The notes: a model not told the origin generated them from the sequence alone. Shown: positions 34,715-45,968, counted from the first letter of the stretch. The stretch: DNA of 64,000 nt from Tachypleus tridentatus (GCF_004210375.1 NC_134830.1:46505094-46569093); one strand, 5' to 3'. Numbers and translations: made by a program.

Positions 34715-35260
34715 TGAAAAGACACTTTTCCCAAACGTGATTGGTAAACTATAAGAGCAAATAATGATCTCGGATCTTTCTTTACATCCATGTTTCTGAG
34801 ACTCTCAAGATGAATCACAGGACGGAAAGCATAACTATAAAGTTTTCCCTTCTTGTTTGTATATTTTCGTCTTAAGGAATTTTATTTTCTGTTTCTATGA
34901 CTGCTATCTGTGTGCGTCTTCCTTTTTACAAAAGTCACTATTGTATGATAACAAAACTATAACATTTTTCTGCTGGGTCAGTTCACGTGTGAACTATTTT
35001 ATTTGTTAATAAACTATATCACATGTTCAAGTTTTTATCAGGATTAGTTACTTTACCTTCTATTGGAAGAACTATTTTTAATCATCATAATGGTTGTTTA
35101 CTCAAACACGAGTTTATATAAAGAAAACTGAGTTTTAATGAAGAAATAAAGACACTAACTTTAGATTGAGTTTTTTGGGTTTCACACAACACGCTAGTAC
35201 TTTTTTTTTAATCTCTGTTCTATAGTGGCAATGGTTTGTCAACAAGTGAACCAATGCACA
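34715..35260. other. No gene recognised
   Basis: AT-rich GCH1 intron. Confidence 0.4.
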
Positions 35261-35264
35261 AATG

Positions 35265-36483
35265 CACTACATGGCCAAAAGTATGTGGACATCCGTCCAT
35301 TACACCCTATGTGCTTGTTGAACATCTCATTCCAAAACCATGGACATTAATATGGAGTTGGTCCCCTTTGCTGCTATAACAACCTACACTCTTCTGGAAA
35401 GGCTTTTCACTAGGTTTTGGAACATGGCTGTGGAGATTCGCCCCAATTCAGCCACAAGAGCATTAGTGAGGTCGGGCGAGAAGGCCTGGCTCGCAGTCGG
35501 CGTTCCAATTCATCCCAAAAGTGTTCGAAGGGGTTGAGTTCAGGACTCTGTGCAGGCCAGTCAAGTTCTTCCACACCAACCTCAGCAAACTATGTCTTTA
35601 TGGACCTTGCTTTTGGAAAGGGGGCATTGTCATGTTGAAACAAAAATGGGTCTTCTCCAAACTGTTACCATAAAGTTGGAAGCACACAATTCTCTAAAAT
35701 ATCACTGTATGCTGTAGCATTAAGATTTTCTTCAGTGGAGCTAAAAAGCCTAACTCAAGCCACGAAAAACAGCCCCAGACCATTATTACTCCTCCACAAA
35801 ACTTTAAAGTTTGCACTATGCATTCAGGCAAGTAGCGTTCTCATGGCATCTGCCAAACACAGACTTGTTTATCAGACTGCCAGATAATGAAGCGTGATTC
35901 TTCGTTGGAGAATGTGTTTCCACTGCTCCAGAGTTCAATGGTTGTATACTTTACATCACTCCAGCTGACGCTTAACATTGCACATGGTGCTCTTAGGCTT
36001 GTGTGTGGCTGCTCTGTCATGGAAACCCATTTCATGAAGCTCCTGACGAGCATTTCTTGTGCTGACGTTACTTACAAAACAGTATGCAAATCGGTAGCGA
36101 ATGCTGCAACTGTGAACAAACGATTTTTACGCGCTTCAGCACTCAGCGGTCCCGTAGTGTGAGCTTGTGGTCCACCGCTTCGTGACTGAGCTGTTGTTGC
36201 TCCTAGATGTTTCCATTTCACAATAACAGCATTTACAGTTGACTGGGATAGCTCTAGCAGGGCAGAAATTTAACAAACTGACTTGTTGGAAAGGTGGCGT
36301 CCTGTTACAGTGCCACGTTGAAAGTCATTGAGCTCTTCAGTGCAATTCATTTTACTGCCAGTTTGTCTATGGAGATTGCATGGCTGTAAGCTTAATTTTA
36401 TGCACCTGTTAGCAATGAGTGTGGCTGAAATAGCCGAACCCACTAATTAGAAGGGGTGTCCACATACTTTTTGTCATGTAGTG
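35265..36483 (-). mobile_element. Tc1-like element with both termini
   Basis: The left end CACTACATGGCCAAAAGTAT and the right end ATACTTTTTGTCATGTAGTG are inverted repeats with few mismatches, and the right flank begins with TA. Length is about 1.22 kb, normal for a Tc1 element. One transposase is encoded on the minus strand. It lies in GCH1 intron sequence, opposite to the gene. Confidence 0.93.
35400..36360 (-). pseudogene. Tc1 transposase, degraded
   Basis: The clearest segment on the minus strand (35841-36053) reads MKWVSMTEQPHTSLRAPCAM and continues to ELWSSGNTFSNEESRFI, the catalytic-core region of this Tc1 lineage with the Ser-Gly-Asn-Thr-Phe motif. The N-terminal DNA-binding region is at about 36350-36200 and the last acidic motif is near 35500. 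No frame exceeds 91 codons across the region, so several stops or shifts are present. Confidence 0.85.
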
Positions 36484-36489
36484 TAGTTT

Positions 36490-36960
36490 GGCAGCAAATG
36501 ACCTGTTACGTCATATCTTAGAGTAGCTCGTACACTCAAAACACAATGCTCAAGGCGTGTCTAACTGTTTCCTGAAGGCACTCAGGAAATATTAACATCC
36601 CGAGATAAAATGAGCTAAAAACCTTATGTTGTCTCGAGGCGTTACGGAATGGGGTCAAATTTTCAAAAATTGCATATCAAAAAAGAAAAAAAAATGTTGT
36701 AGTTCCATTACGTGCCTTTTTCACAGATACTGTAAATATTCCCTATCGCATGCAGTAAAAAATAACACAATCTCAGTATCATCGTTCACTACTGTTTTAC
36801 ATATAGTTTTACTTTTCGTTCATTGGTTAAAAATAACTGAAAGCTGAAACGTACGTTGTATACTAAATGTTATGTGTTTGAAGAAAACTTATCAATTATT
36901 TTAAAAAGGGCATTAGATAATATTACACCAGAATATTGTTCTCCAGACGTTCAACGTGTA
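36490..36960. other. No gene recognised
   Basis: GCH1 intron sequence. Confidence 0.4.
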
Positions 36961-36974
36961 GATTACAAGAAATT

Positions 36975-37225
36975 TGTTCTTAAGTTCGAGCAAAGCTACA
37001 AGAGCGCAACAGCAATGTAGGACTAGATGGAATGAAGCTAATCATCACCACCTACCCTCAACATGCGGGATAGTATTTTACCAGCGAATAATGGGATTGA
37101 CTGTCATATTTAAAAAAGGCTCAACACCTGAAAGGAAAAGCATGTTTGATGTGATGGGATTCGCACCCCACATCCTCAGATTACGAGTCAGACGCTTTAA
37201 CCACCTGGCCGAACCAGGCCTATTA
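36975..37225 (-). mobile_element. SINE-A, diverged
   Basis: TTCGAGCAAAGCTACAAGAG, ACTAGATGGAATGAAGCTAA and a head with AACCACCTGGCCGAACCAGG. Confidence 0.85.
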
Positions 37226-37229
37226 TGAG

Positions 37230-38085
37230 AAATACAACCCTTAACTCTGGGACTACATTCCAAGATATTTTCAGAAATTATTTTTATTTTCCGTATTTTA
37301 TATAGTTTTATCGAAATTATTTTGAAGTTATATAAAAAAGAAAAAAATATTGTTAGTTAATACGATAAAGAAACCATGTTAAAGGTTTCAACTTCTTATT
37401 ACTGCAATACTTATGAATTCCATTTTTCCATAATTAATTCTGAATGCACTTTTTGGATAAAGTGTTCTAAATGTTTTGCATGCAATATGAATTTTTGTCA
37501 GTTGCATGTCAGAAAGTCATAAACATATACTAATTCTTTTAATTTGGATAAAGCTTCCGTATATCAACTGCGAATAAGGGGTGGCGTATATCATTATAAA
37601 AAAACTGATAAGAGTTAGGTCTCCCTTATGTAAACGTTTATGAAATAGCCAGCGACATCAGCAACATTGGATTTATATACTGTATTTTACGCTTTTATCT
37701 GAATTTTGGTGGTGGCACGGAATTCCTTTCGTTTTTTTTTCCGACTGAATATAGAAACAATTTCTTCCCAAGCCCCAAAACTAGTTATGTTAAAACAAAA
37801 TATGACGGATTTACTATTATATATCTATTTTAAAATCGATGTTAGTTTAAGTTAAATTTATATTTAAAAATGTATAGAACTTATACTGTTAAATCTGTAT
37901 TGCGACATTCACGCTTCTTCACTAAGTTGTAGAAGATTCTCGAGTGTAAGGACAATATACATATATGGGTACGTAAACATTAGTATATCGTCTATATTGT
38001 TGTGCAGACTGAAATTCCTAGGAAATTTCTTCACGCCTATAAATGTAACCAACGTAACTCACCAAGAGAAAGTACACATTATTGG
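37230..38085. other. No gene recognised
   Basis: AT-rich GCH1 intron; searched for exon 2 without success. Confidence 0.4.
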
Positions 38086-38091
38086 ATTGTT

Positions 38092-38300
38092 TGTTTTGGA
38101 ATTTCGCACAAAGCTAGTCGAGGGCTATCTGTGCTAGCCATCCCTAATTTAGCAGTGCAAGACTAGAGGGAAGGTAGCTAGTCATCACCACCCACCGCCA
38201 ACTCTTGGACTACTCTTTTACCAATGAATAGTGGGATTGACCGTCACATTATAACGTCCCCACGGCTGAAAGGGCGAGGATGTTTGGTGCGACCGGGACA
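38092..38300 (-). mobile_element. SINE-A, head missing
   Basis: GGAATTTCGCACAAAGCTAG through the body to GGATGTTTGGTGCGACCGGG, where it stops inside the tRNA-like B box. Confidence 0.9.
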
Positions 38301-38750
38301 ATTTAAATTTGATTAATGCTATGACAAAGTGCTTCACAATTAGCTGTTAATACTATCTTTTAAAGCCAAGAAAGTTCAGTGTAATGTCTAGCAGAAATCG
38401 AAATCTCATTTGTCTTAAGAGGTGGGATTCAACAATCACACGGGTTTACATAACAAAATTTTAACTTTATGCAACTACAACTGACGTATGGATAACGTTA
38501 CTTTCATAGAATATTAGGAATACTAATAGGCGGCTATCTAACTTTATAATCGTTATACCCTTCTAAAACTTATTCTAGCAACAAAATATAAACTCCATAT
38601 AAAAATTCTTTCACGTCTTAAAAAGTTACTAAGTATTCAACAGAATGAGTTTTTTGTGTATCATTCCCCACGTGTTATATGCATACACACACACACAAAC
38701 TTATGTTAATCTGTTAGGAATGTGTGTAAGAAATGTTACTTTATTTTCAG

Positions 38751-38806
38751 GTCTCTATTGGATACCTGCCTGACAAGAGAGTTCTAGGTTTAAGCAAGCT
38801 GGCAAA
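38751..38806 (+). CDS. GCH1: GCH1 exon equivalent to human exon 3
   Basis: After a TTTATTTTCAG acceptor the 56-nt exon encodes VSIGYLPDKRVLGLSKLA and two bases of the next codon, before the donor GTAACA. Length (56 nt) and both phases equal the human exon. Residues GYLP and LGLSKLA are highly conserved cyclohydrolase core. The exon looks intact, so either loss of function is recent or the lesions elsewhere are assembly errors. Confidence 0.93.
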
Positions 38807-39064
38807 GTAACAAGTGCATTTGTATTGTTGGCATCACAGTATTCACATATTTCATGCATACACAGATAAAACAGAGCACGGCATAGGCACTGTACATCTT
38901 TAAATAAATCATTTAATATTCATAAAGTATTATAAAAATAAATACACCATGCACGGTAGACTATTCTCAAAGGGAATTAGTTATTGGTTTACACTTCAGA
39001 TTACCTTTCTTGGAGTTTATTTCAAATTTACTGGGCTGATAATATTTTTGTCTCTTTTTAATAG

Positions 39065-39094
39065 GTTAGTCGAGATTTAGTAGACGTCTACAAG
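39065..39094 (+). pseudogene. GCH1: GCH1 exon equivalent to human exon 4, 2 nt short
   Basis: TTTGTCTCTTTTTAATAG gives a good acceptor, and GTATGT follows as donor. The enclosed 30 nt encode VEI and, in a shifted frame, the remains of the conserved S-R-R-L-Q block. Human exon 4 has 32 nt. Loss of two bases in the Tyr-Ser region (ATTTAGTAGACG) puts TAG TAG in frame and shifts everything downstream. Confidence 0.85.
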
Positions 39095-39636
39095 GTATGT
39101 TAACTCGATAAAATTTTAATACACAGTGAAATAAATCCATTTTCCTTTAGTGAGCGATTATTCATATACATTTCAAAAATAATATTTTAATATGAATTTT
39201 AATCTGGTACGAGGTGGTACGATTATACTTCTTAGATGCGTTTCACGTGTCATCCGCACCTTCACTACAAATATGGAAACATGAATAAAATGGATTTTGT
39301 TGTTCTAAATTTTCATAATATGGGACAAAGTTTTATCTACTTGACAGTATATTAAAATTATTCATAGGCTAGTATATGGGTTTAGGACTAGCCAAAGCTT
39401 CCTGGTCTGTGCGAATACAAAGCCACTCAACTGATGATAATTGAATCGCAAAGTTCTGAACATCATCATACTATAATAAACTCACTTATATGACACCAGA
39501 AAAACTTTTATTACGAACTTCAGGAAATTTTTATTCTGTGCGAGTGTAATTTGTAATAGGGGTCAAAACATTTTTGTTTTGCCTCCGTTTACCTTCATGA
39601 AGAACTTTAAAATTTTCTCCATTCTTGTGGTGTAGA

Positions 39637-39760
39637 TGACGTCACGATACGTCACACGCTGATCAACAGCACTGGCCCCACCTATATAAATGTAATAGTA
39701 CTTCTGTTGCATGTCCATGTAAATATTTCGCAGGGTGTGTATAAATCCTCACCAAAGTTG
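39637..39760 (+). promoter_or_regulatory. Possible promoter: CRE pair and TATA box
   Basis: TGACGTCACGATACGTCA (39637-39654) holds a perfect CRE and a half-match. CTATATAAATG follows near 39682 and GTGTGTATAAATCC near 39738. A 73-codon open frame begins at 39763. The cluster may be the 5' end of an unrecognised repeat rather than a gene. Confidence 0.35.
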
Positions 39761-39762
39761 GT

Positions 39763-39984
39763 ATGGAAGTTCACCAGGTTTATGGGAAAATGCACACAAA
39801 TTTTAATTTTGTGAATTTATTAGTGTTTTTCCAGTTTTTGTTTTTTACCACTGGTTCGCACCCTGTTGATGAATCTTCAAATTTAGAAGGTTGGGTCCAT
39901 CAAAAGAAACATGCAAATTTACGGTTTGACATTTTTTTTTCCTATTTGTATGGGAGTTTGTTTTTTTTAAGTTATATAAAATAA
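39763..39984 (+). CDS. Unrecognised 73-codon ORF with hydrophobic segments
   Basis: MEVHQVYGKMHTNFNFVNLL is followed by a hydrophobic run (VFFQFLFFTTG) and a second near the end (FFSYLYGSLFFL). I recognise no family. It directly follows CRE and TATA motifs, which is the only reason to list it. It lies in the GCH1 intron between exons 4 and 5 and may be chance. Confidence 0.2.
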   Translation: MEVHQVYGKMHTNFNFVNLLVFFQFLFFTTGSHPVDESSNLEGWVHQKKHANLRFDIFFSYLYGSLFFLSYIK

Positions 39985-40644
39985 AACTTTTCCTGCCCTA
40001 AGACAACCTTTCATTAATCATGAATTTACACAACTTTTGTTCAGGATATACGTACCACATCTTATTACCTAATAAGCCACGTTCATTACCAGCTTACATA
40101 TTTAATTCCGATCTGTGCAGGCAGATAAGGTTGTTTTGACCAGAGGTAAATATTTATTTACACCACAGTTAATTCACAATGAATATATGGTGATCGTTTC
40201 CTTATTTGGAAAAATTTATCATTTATATATAAATATTTTCGCACTGAAAAACATTAATTCAATTATATATATTTTTTTTAACTGTGAAATTTCTATAATA
40301 CAACCGCTGACCCTAATACAGTAAACGTTAGCAAAGAATATGACACATTTGATTGCCAGCGCCCCAAACTGGTTACTATGTGAAGCTTGTTCCCTAGCCG
40401 ACAGATAATTTCTAACTAAAAGTAATAACACGCACTGTTAGAATTTTTAGACAGAATAACGTGTCTCAATTCATGTCGTACAATAAAAGGTTAAAGAGCT
40501 CTGTAAAAGTATCAGTAATAGAAAGAGACACCTTAAATTACACGTGAAGTTTTAACAGTTTGTTATTTATCACAATTTAAAAGTGATATATTTGTTGGGT
40601 GGCTACATATATCTATACAAGTTTAATCATTACTTCTCTACCAG

Positions 40645-40729
40645 TTCAAGAGAGGTTGACAAAACAGATTGCCCTTACTATCTTCGAGACTATCAGTCCT
40701 ACAGGAGTGGGTGTAATTATGGAAGCTAC
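40645..40729 (+). CDS. GCH1: GCH1 exon equivalent to human exon 5
   Basis: After CTCTACCAG the 85-nt exon encodes QERLTKQIALTIFETISPTG, then VGVIMEA, and ends in AC before GTAAGT. Length and phases equal the human exon. QERLTKQIA contacts the GTP site and is almost invariant in the family. No stops. Confidence 0.94.
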
Positions 40730-40861
40730 GTAAGTAACAAGTTTATAAAATTAAAATCTTAATATTACCTCCTCAACGTGCTGACCATGCATCAGAAGTT
40801 AGCGGCCTATTGCTGCAAACTGGGACAGTATAAGATCAGTTAAGAACAATTACAAACAAAA

Positions 40862-40975
40862 CTGTGTATAAGTGAAGTGTGGAGTTCAGAAATTTCACGG
40901 AAAATGATCGGCTATTTCAGGGAAGATTTGACGACAAGGAAAGTATTTTTAACATTAATTCACGAAAACGATCAG
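40862..40975 (+). pseudogene. Decayed duplicate of the last GCH1 exon
   Basis: TGTGTATAAGTGAAGTGTGG aligns with the start of exon 6, and GGAGTTCAG encodes the GVQ found in other species' GCH1. About 17-18 nt are then missing. The frame shifts to IGYFREDLTTRKVFLTLIHE, parallel to [20 protein letters not shown] in the real exon about 460 bp downstream. The reading frame is broken and no acceptor is evident. Confidence 0.85.
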
Positions 40976-41324
40976 ATTTACTGTACTAGTGTGATTTTCA
41001 AACTGACATTATCATCTCAAATGATCGTATGGTTATTTTATTTATTTTCATTTGCCAGAGGAAATAACGCGAATATTTTTAAGTTTGTTCAAAAATCTAA
41101 ATTCTCCTTCTAAAGAAGTCTATAAAATAAAGTTCCACCAACGTAATCTACTACAGTCCTTAATTATTGGTCAGAGAGAAGGTAGCCAGTCAACAGTACC
41201 CTACTACCCACACTAAATGATTAAAACAGTTTTCTGTTACCACTAGACACCAGAACGTTACTGTATTCGTTTGTATTGTATGATGACCAGTTTAAATAAT
41301 AATTATTATATTTCTTTTATTCAG

Positions 41325-41451
41325 CCACATGTGTATGGTGATGCGTGGTGATCAGAAAATTAACAGCAAAACCGTAACCAGCACTATGCTCGGCTGCTTC
41401 CGGGAAGATACCAAGACAAGAGAAGAATTTTTAAAATTAATTCATAAATGA
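41325..41451 (+). CDS. GCH1: GCH1 terminal coding exon (human exon 6)
   Basis: TTTCTTTTATTCAG precedes an exon that completes the Thr codon and encodes [20 protein letters not shown], then [21 protein letters not shown] and TGA at 41449-41451. The Cys of HMCMVMRG is a zinc ligand in GTP cyclohydrolase I. Asp replaces the usual Val in GVQK. The C-terminal length is normal for the family. Confidence 0.94.
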
Positions 41452-41459
41452 TTAAGAAA

Positions 41460-42170
41460 CTGAATATTAGTTTTATTTTTAAACGCTAGGGGTGGGAGTT
41501 TAAAATGAATATATTATTATCTGAAAGGATTGTGTGGCATTTTATATTTCGTTTGGAAGAGAAAATAACTTTTTTTTTAACATATCCACATGTATTTAGA
41601 CACTTCTAATAAAAAGTTCTATATAAAGATTAACTTTATTACTCTGGAGTATCTATTGATAACAAATGGACTTTAAACGTCAGACTTAACAATATCAATT
41701 TACAGTAGACCACCAGATACTTGGTATTGAGTAATTTAAGACTAAGCATAAATACAATGGTTAAAACTTATGTAGGAATCAGGCGTTCACAGTTTGTTAG
41801 GGGTAATAGGTGCAATAAGTGTTTTACTTGGGAACTCTGGACTGGCACGTACTTTTAAGGATGCTAGCAATGAAGATGTGCAATTTTTATGTACATTTTG
41901 TAGGCTATCATAATTAAAGTAGAGACAATAGATAGAGAAGTGTACACTGTGGGAAATGGCAGCAGGATTTTAAAAAAGTGGGCCCAAATATTTTTCAGAT
42001 GCAAGGGATACATAAGCAAACAACAACTTACAGGAAGTTAGAAATGAGTACTATTAGAAATACATTTGAAATATTGGATTCAGTTGTAATGAGCCTATTC
42101 TATTTAGAAACAAATTTCAGCTATTGGCATATGTAGGTGAGGAACTACTGGAGCAAAGGCAAAGAGAACA
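41460..42170. other. GCH1 downstream region
   Basis: Probable 3' UTR at the start, then diverged LINE sequence. No clear coding segment. Confidence 0.4.
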
Positions 42171-42179
42171 GACATAAGG

Positions 42180-43700
42180 ATGTGAACATCATGGCTACAG
42201 CAATACCTTTCAAGACATGGGTAGAACAGTCTGTGGAGTAAATAAGGTGAAAAGAATCAAATTATGCTACCAAGAGGTGGAGGATACAACTGAAAAAGAA
42301 AGATGTAATAAAGGAGAATAGCAAGTATGCAGTTTTTGTGGTGAATGTAGGAGCTTTTGATGGAAACAGTAGGTCAAAGGAACAAGGGGTTGATAAAGAC
42401 ATTTAAAGGTCATAACCTAATTTTGTTAGGGTACTGCCCAAAATTAAATGTGGGAATAAAGTTATAAGAAGGTCACAAGGGCTAAATACTAAGCTAAGGT
42501 TAGCAAAAATGGGCAGATTGACTGGTTGGACTTGCAAGATCAATTCAGTGGAAGAAGTTTTTTTTTGGAATATATGGTTTACATTCAAATAAGATAGGAG
42601 CTGGATAGGAGCTATTAACTCAGCTGTAAGAGAAATTTTAAACTAGGACTAGATGAAGGTGACTGCCAGGAAAACTAAATGCAAAAATAGAATAAGAGGT
42701 AGAGAAAAAGTTTAGCATAGGAAATGAGTATAGAAGTGGTTTATAAGGATAGGCTAAACTGTTACTGTCAATGCTCAAAAGTGCAAGAAATAAAACAGAT
42801 GACTTTATAACTCTGGTAGGAATGAAGATTTTTTACACAATGGGAATAACAAAAACATAGATGATTTGTGACAAATTTCTTTGAATACAGCTTTAATCGA
42901 GACAGATTAACTGACAGTAGGGCAGTGACTATACAATGTAAAATGTGAGCTACATCCTGTTTAAGTTGAGGATATCAAAGACTAACATTTGGATTTTCAT
43001 TGGTGGATATAAATAAAATAGAAAAGGCTTTTAGTGAGAATTTGTTACAGGCCCCCAAATACTACTTGTGAAATTAGTGACAATCTTTATAATGCTATTG
43101 AGGTTTCAGCTAAGTTATAGGCAATTTTAATTCTGGCCAAATATACTGGAAAATCCTAGAGTGAAACAGTGAACAAGAAAGGTTTGTGAAAACTGTTCAA
43201 GATTGCTTTCTTCAACAATTAGCCAAGGACCCTATTAGAAACAACACTATTGTACATTTATTAACTTCAGGTATGGAGATGATAGAGGGTGAAAATTGGG
43301 GAGCATCTTGGTACAAGTGATTGTTGCTTTATTAGATTCAATTATTTATTACACGTTCAGATAAAGAATATTTTTGTTACAAATTTCAAAAAAGCATATT
43401 TTGAAGGGTAGCAACAAGAATTACCTATTACGAGTTGTGATACCGAGTTGAGACACTGATCAGATGTAGAAAATTAAGAAATTTTCAAATTTAAGACGAA
43501 CACATTTCCTTATACAGAAAAGAGAGTAGCTGTAAGTAAAATAAAGAGATTAGCTCACAAAGAGTATGAGAGATAAAATTAAAGCATCATAAATTTAAAC
43601 TGACTGGGATTACAGGAGATTTAGAATATTATAAAGATCCTGGTAAAACAAAGTTAGGACATAGAAAAGTCAGCCAAAAATTTAAAAGTTAACAGCAAAC
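42180..43700 (+). pseudogene. LINE relic (CR1/L2 style): ORF1 hydrolase-like domain and endonuclease
   Basis: At about 42325-42640 the translation reads FVVNVGAFDGNSRSKEQG, a GxxD-S pattern like the SGNH hydrolase domain of some CR1/L2 ORF1 proteins, followed by LPKI, RRSQGLNTKLRLAKMG and a final block with FFWNIWFTF. At 43030-43330 endonuclease-like segments remain: CYRPPNTTCEIS, an NFRQIYWENP-like block (DFN region) and GEHLGTSDCCFIRFN, the SDH-type motif of EEP nucleases. RT sequence is not evident. It is old and heavily broken. Confidence 0.6.
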
Positions 43701-45340
43701 ATTTCTTTAAATGCTGAAATGTCAACAGCATTTGTGGTAGACACCTGGCCAGTTTTTCAAACAGGAATTGAATTTAAATGTTGATGAACCAGATTTCATG
43801 AAAAAAAAAAAAATCTAATCATAAGAATCAGGAGAATAAAAACCATGATATACCATGAGGAAATTCTGAAGAGAATTTTATTGGTTATGCAAAAATGGGG
43901 AAAATGGTGCAAATACAGTATTACATGTACCACCAAAACAGAAGTTAAGTACTTCAATGCATAAAATAGACAAAATAGTCTAGTCTCAACACAAACTGAA
44001 TTCTGATAAACTTATCAACTGAGCTAAAAATATATCCCTTTGATGACACTACAACAGTTTTTGCTGATAAGTCAGTTGAACAATGGGAATTTTGAGCCAC
44101 ATAAAATCACACAGACAATGGAGTAGAATTAAAATTTACTGACAAGCATTAAGTTTGACATAAAAACTTCACCTTAACACCCTCAGTTTGACTCTGTGGC
44201 TGAAGAAGCAGTACAAATTGTCAAGTACATTTGCAATGTTTGTTTTCTCAGGATTAACTGGGATGAGTATTTCACTGTATGTCACTATAGTGTACAATCA
44301 AACAGAACAACAGTCTACTGATTGTTCTCCAAACTTGTTGTTTTGAAGAATCACTGGAATTTATGCCAATCTATAATATAACTCTCATCTTGTACAAACC
44401 ACTTTGTTATGGCAACAAATTAAAAGTCTGTATTATTGTAAACTTCTTTAGTCAAAATTGAGACTATGTAAAAGTTAGAGCAAAATTTATTTCTGACATA
44501 AGCTTAATGCAAAAACTTCCATACCACTTTTTCCAGCAGTCTTATCCAACACTTAAAAATGCCTTGTCTAAACCATTTACAGGCAGACATTAACACTTCC
44601 CTAGGTAAAACTGTTGCAACTCAATCAAGATTGACAAAAGAACAAAGATTTTCTTACAATATCTGAAATACATGGAGATAAAACTTTTAATTTTTGCACA
44701 GAATCTTGGGTGATTTATGAACTGGAAAACTTGTGAATCTTAAAATAGGTTAATACAAAAATCTGTCAACAATTGACAGTTGTCAACATAACCAGCTGAA
44801 TAAAAGAAGAGAATTTATGTTTATTTTTAATTAACTTCAAATGTAAACTCAAGATGTTGAAAACCACAAAATAGTCTTAAAAAGACATTTTAAAATATCT
44901 AAAGTTTGATACTCTGTTGCTTTCAACAAGTTTGGGAAAATATGAAAACATAACCAAAAGAGGGGATAAAAATATTAAACAAAAAAACAAAATCACAAAA
45001 TGAGTGGCAACACCTTTCTGAAGCAGAATATATAAGAACCCTTGAAAAAAAAACAAGGGTCTCTTACAGACAGATGACTGTACTTCTGAAGTTACTTCAA
45101 AACCTTCAAGTCAGTAGGGACTTTCTAAAGAAAGAGAGAACTTGAGTTGTATTACTGAAGCAGAGTTACAATAGTTCAACAAAATGGAATATAAAACAAA
45201 GATACTTAAAAGAAAAATCTAATATGGCATTAAGTTAAAATTATTTTCAGTATCACAATATTCTTACACAAGTTTCTGTTGAGAGATAATGAAAAAATGT
45301 TTTTATGCAATTACTCGCAATGTTTGACACTTTACCATTT
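43700..45340. other. No gene recognised
   Basis: AT-rich; may contain the rest of the LINE relic in the first few hundred bases and the 3' UTR of the RRM gene (minus strand) towards 45.3 kb. Confidence 0.4.
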
Positions 45341-45341
45341 T

Positions 45342-45356
45342 AGTTTAACCCGTTCT
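45342..45356 (-). CDS. Possible terminal mini-exon of the RRM gene
   Basis: On the minus strand CTCTCTCTCCAG is a strong acceptor, followed by AGAACGGGTTAAACTAA. Joined in phase 0 this adds R-T-G-stop; in phase 1 it adds E-N-G-L-N-stop. Short final exons like this occur in SR-type genes. Expression evidence is needed. Confidence 0.4.
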
Positions 45357-45968
45357 CTGGAGAGAGAGAAAAAATGGAGAAATGTATAGAGGATATGCAG
45401 AAATTAAATGAATTAAAACAAAAAGGTTAATTTGTAAGAATCTCAAATTTTTCTTTCAAATACTACAACTACATAACCAAGAATAAAAAGCCACAGAAAG
45501 AAAATGTATAACCATTTCAAGAATATTGTAATTGCAGTTTTTGTTTTTATGAGATCCTTTTCACAATATTTTTAAAGAATTACAAAAGAGTAAGAAATGT
45601 TTAACCTAAAAGAGAAGAAATCTTGTTAAATGTCTTAACATTTTACACAAACATTTATGCAGTATTCCATATTAGATCATGTAAAGATGAAATACACTCA
45701 ACCAAATGGTCAGTCTTCTCTTGTTTAATTTCTGACAAATGAGATGAATAATTTAAAGAGATTCTTTACATGACTCAAACACTATGACTTAATGATTTTA
45801 GAAACTGTTTCAACATAAAGTCAAATTCTAGCCATAGAAACAATATCAAAAAATAAAAAAAATGTTAATTTGAGTCAGTGCTAACAGGAGAGATCATATG
45901 AACTTTAAATGACTTAGAGAACATGCAGATAAACCTAATCTAGAGTTGTTGCAAATTAAGCATAACCT

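Larger units (their letters stand above)
15419..41451 (+). pseudogene. GCH1: GTP cyclohydrolase I gene, probably inactivated
   Basis: GTP cyclohydrolase I converts GTP to dihydroneopterin triphosphate, the first step to tetrahydrobiopterin, in the cytosol as a homodecamer. Exons equivalent to human exons 1, 3, 4, 5 and 6 lie in order on the plus strand, with canonical splice sites around 3-6 and conserved exon lengths of 56, 85 and 127 nt for 3, 5 and 6. The equivalent of exon 2, which carries the CEHH zinc/catalytic segment, was not found between 15.75 and 38.75 kb. Exon 4 is 30 nt instead of 32 and has stops. The exon 1 donor is AT rather than GT. Together these suggest a decaying paralogue. 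Assembly error or a missed diverged exon 2 remain possible. The introns are filled with SINEs. Confidence 0.8.
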
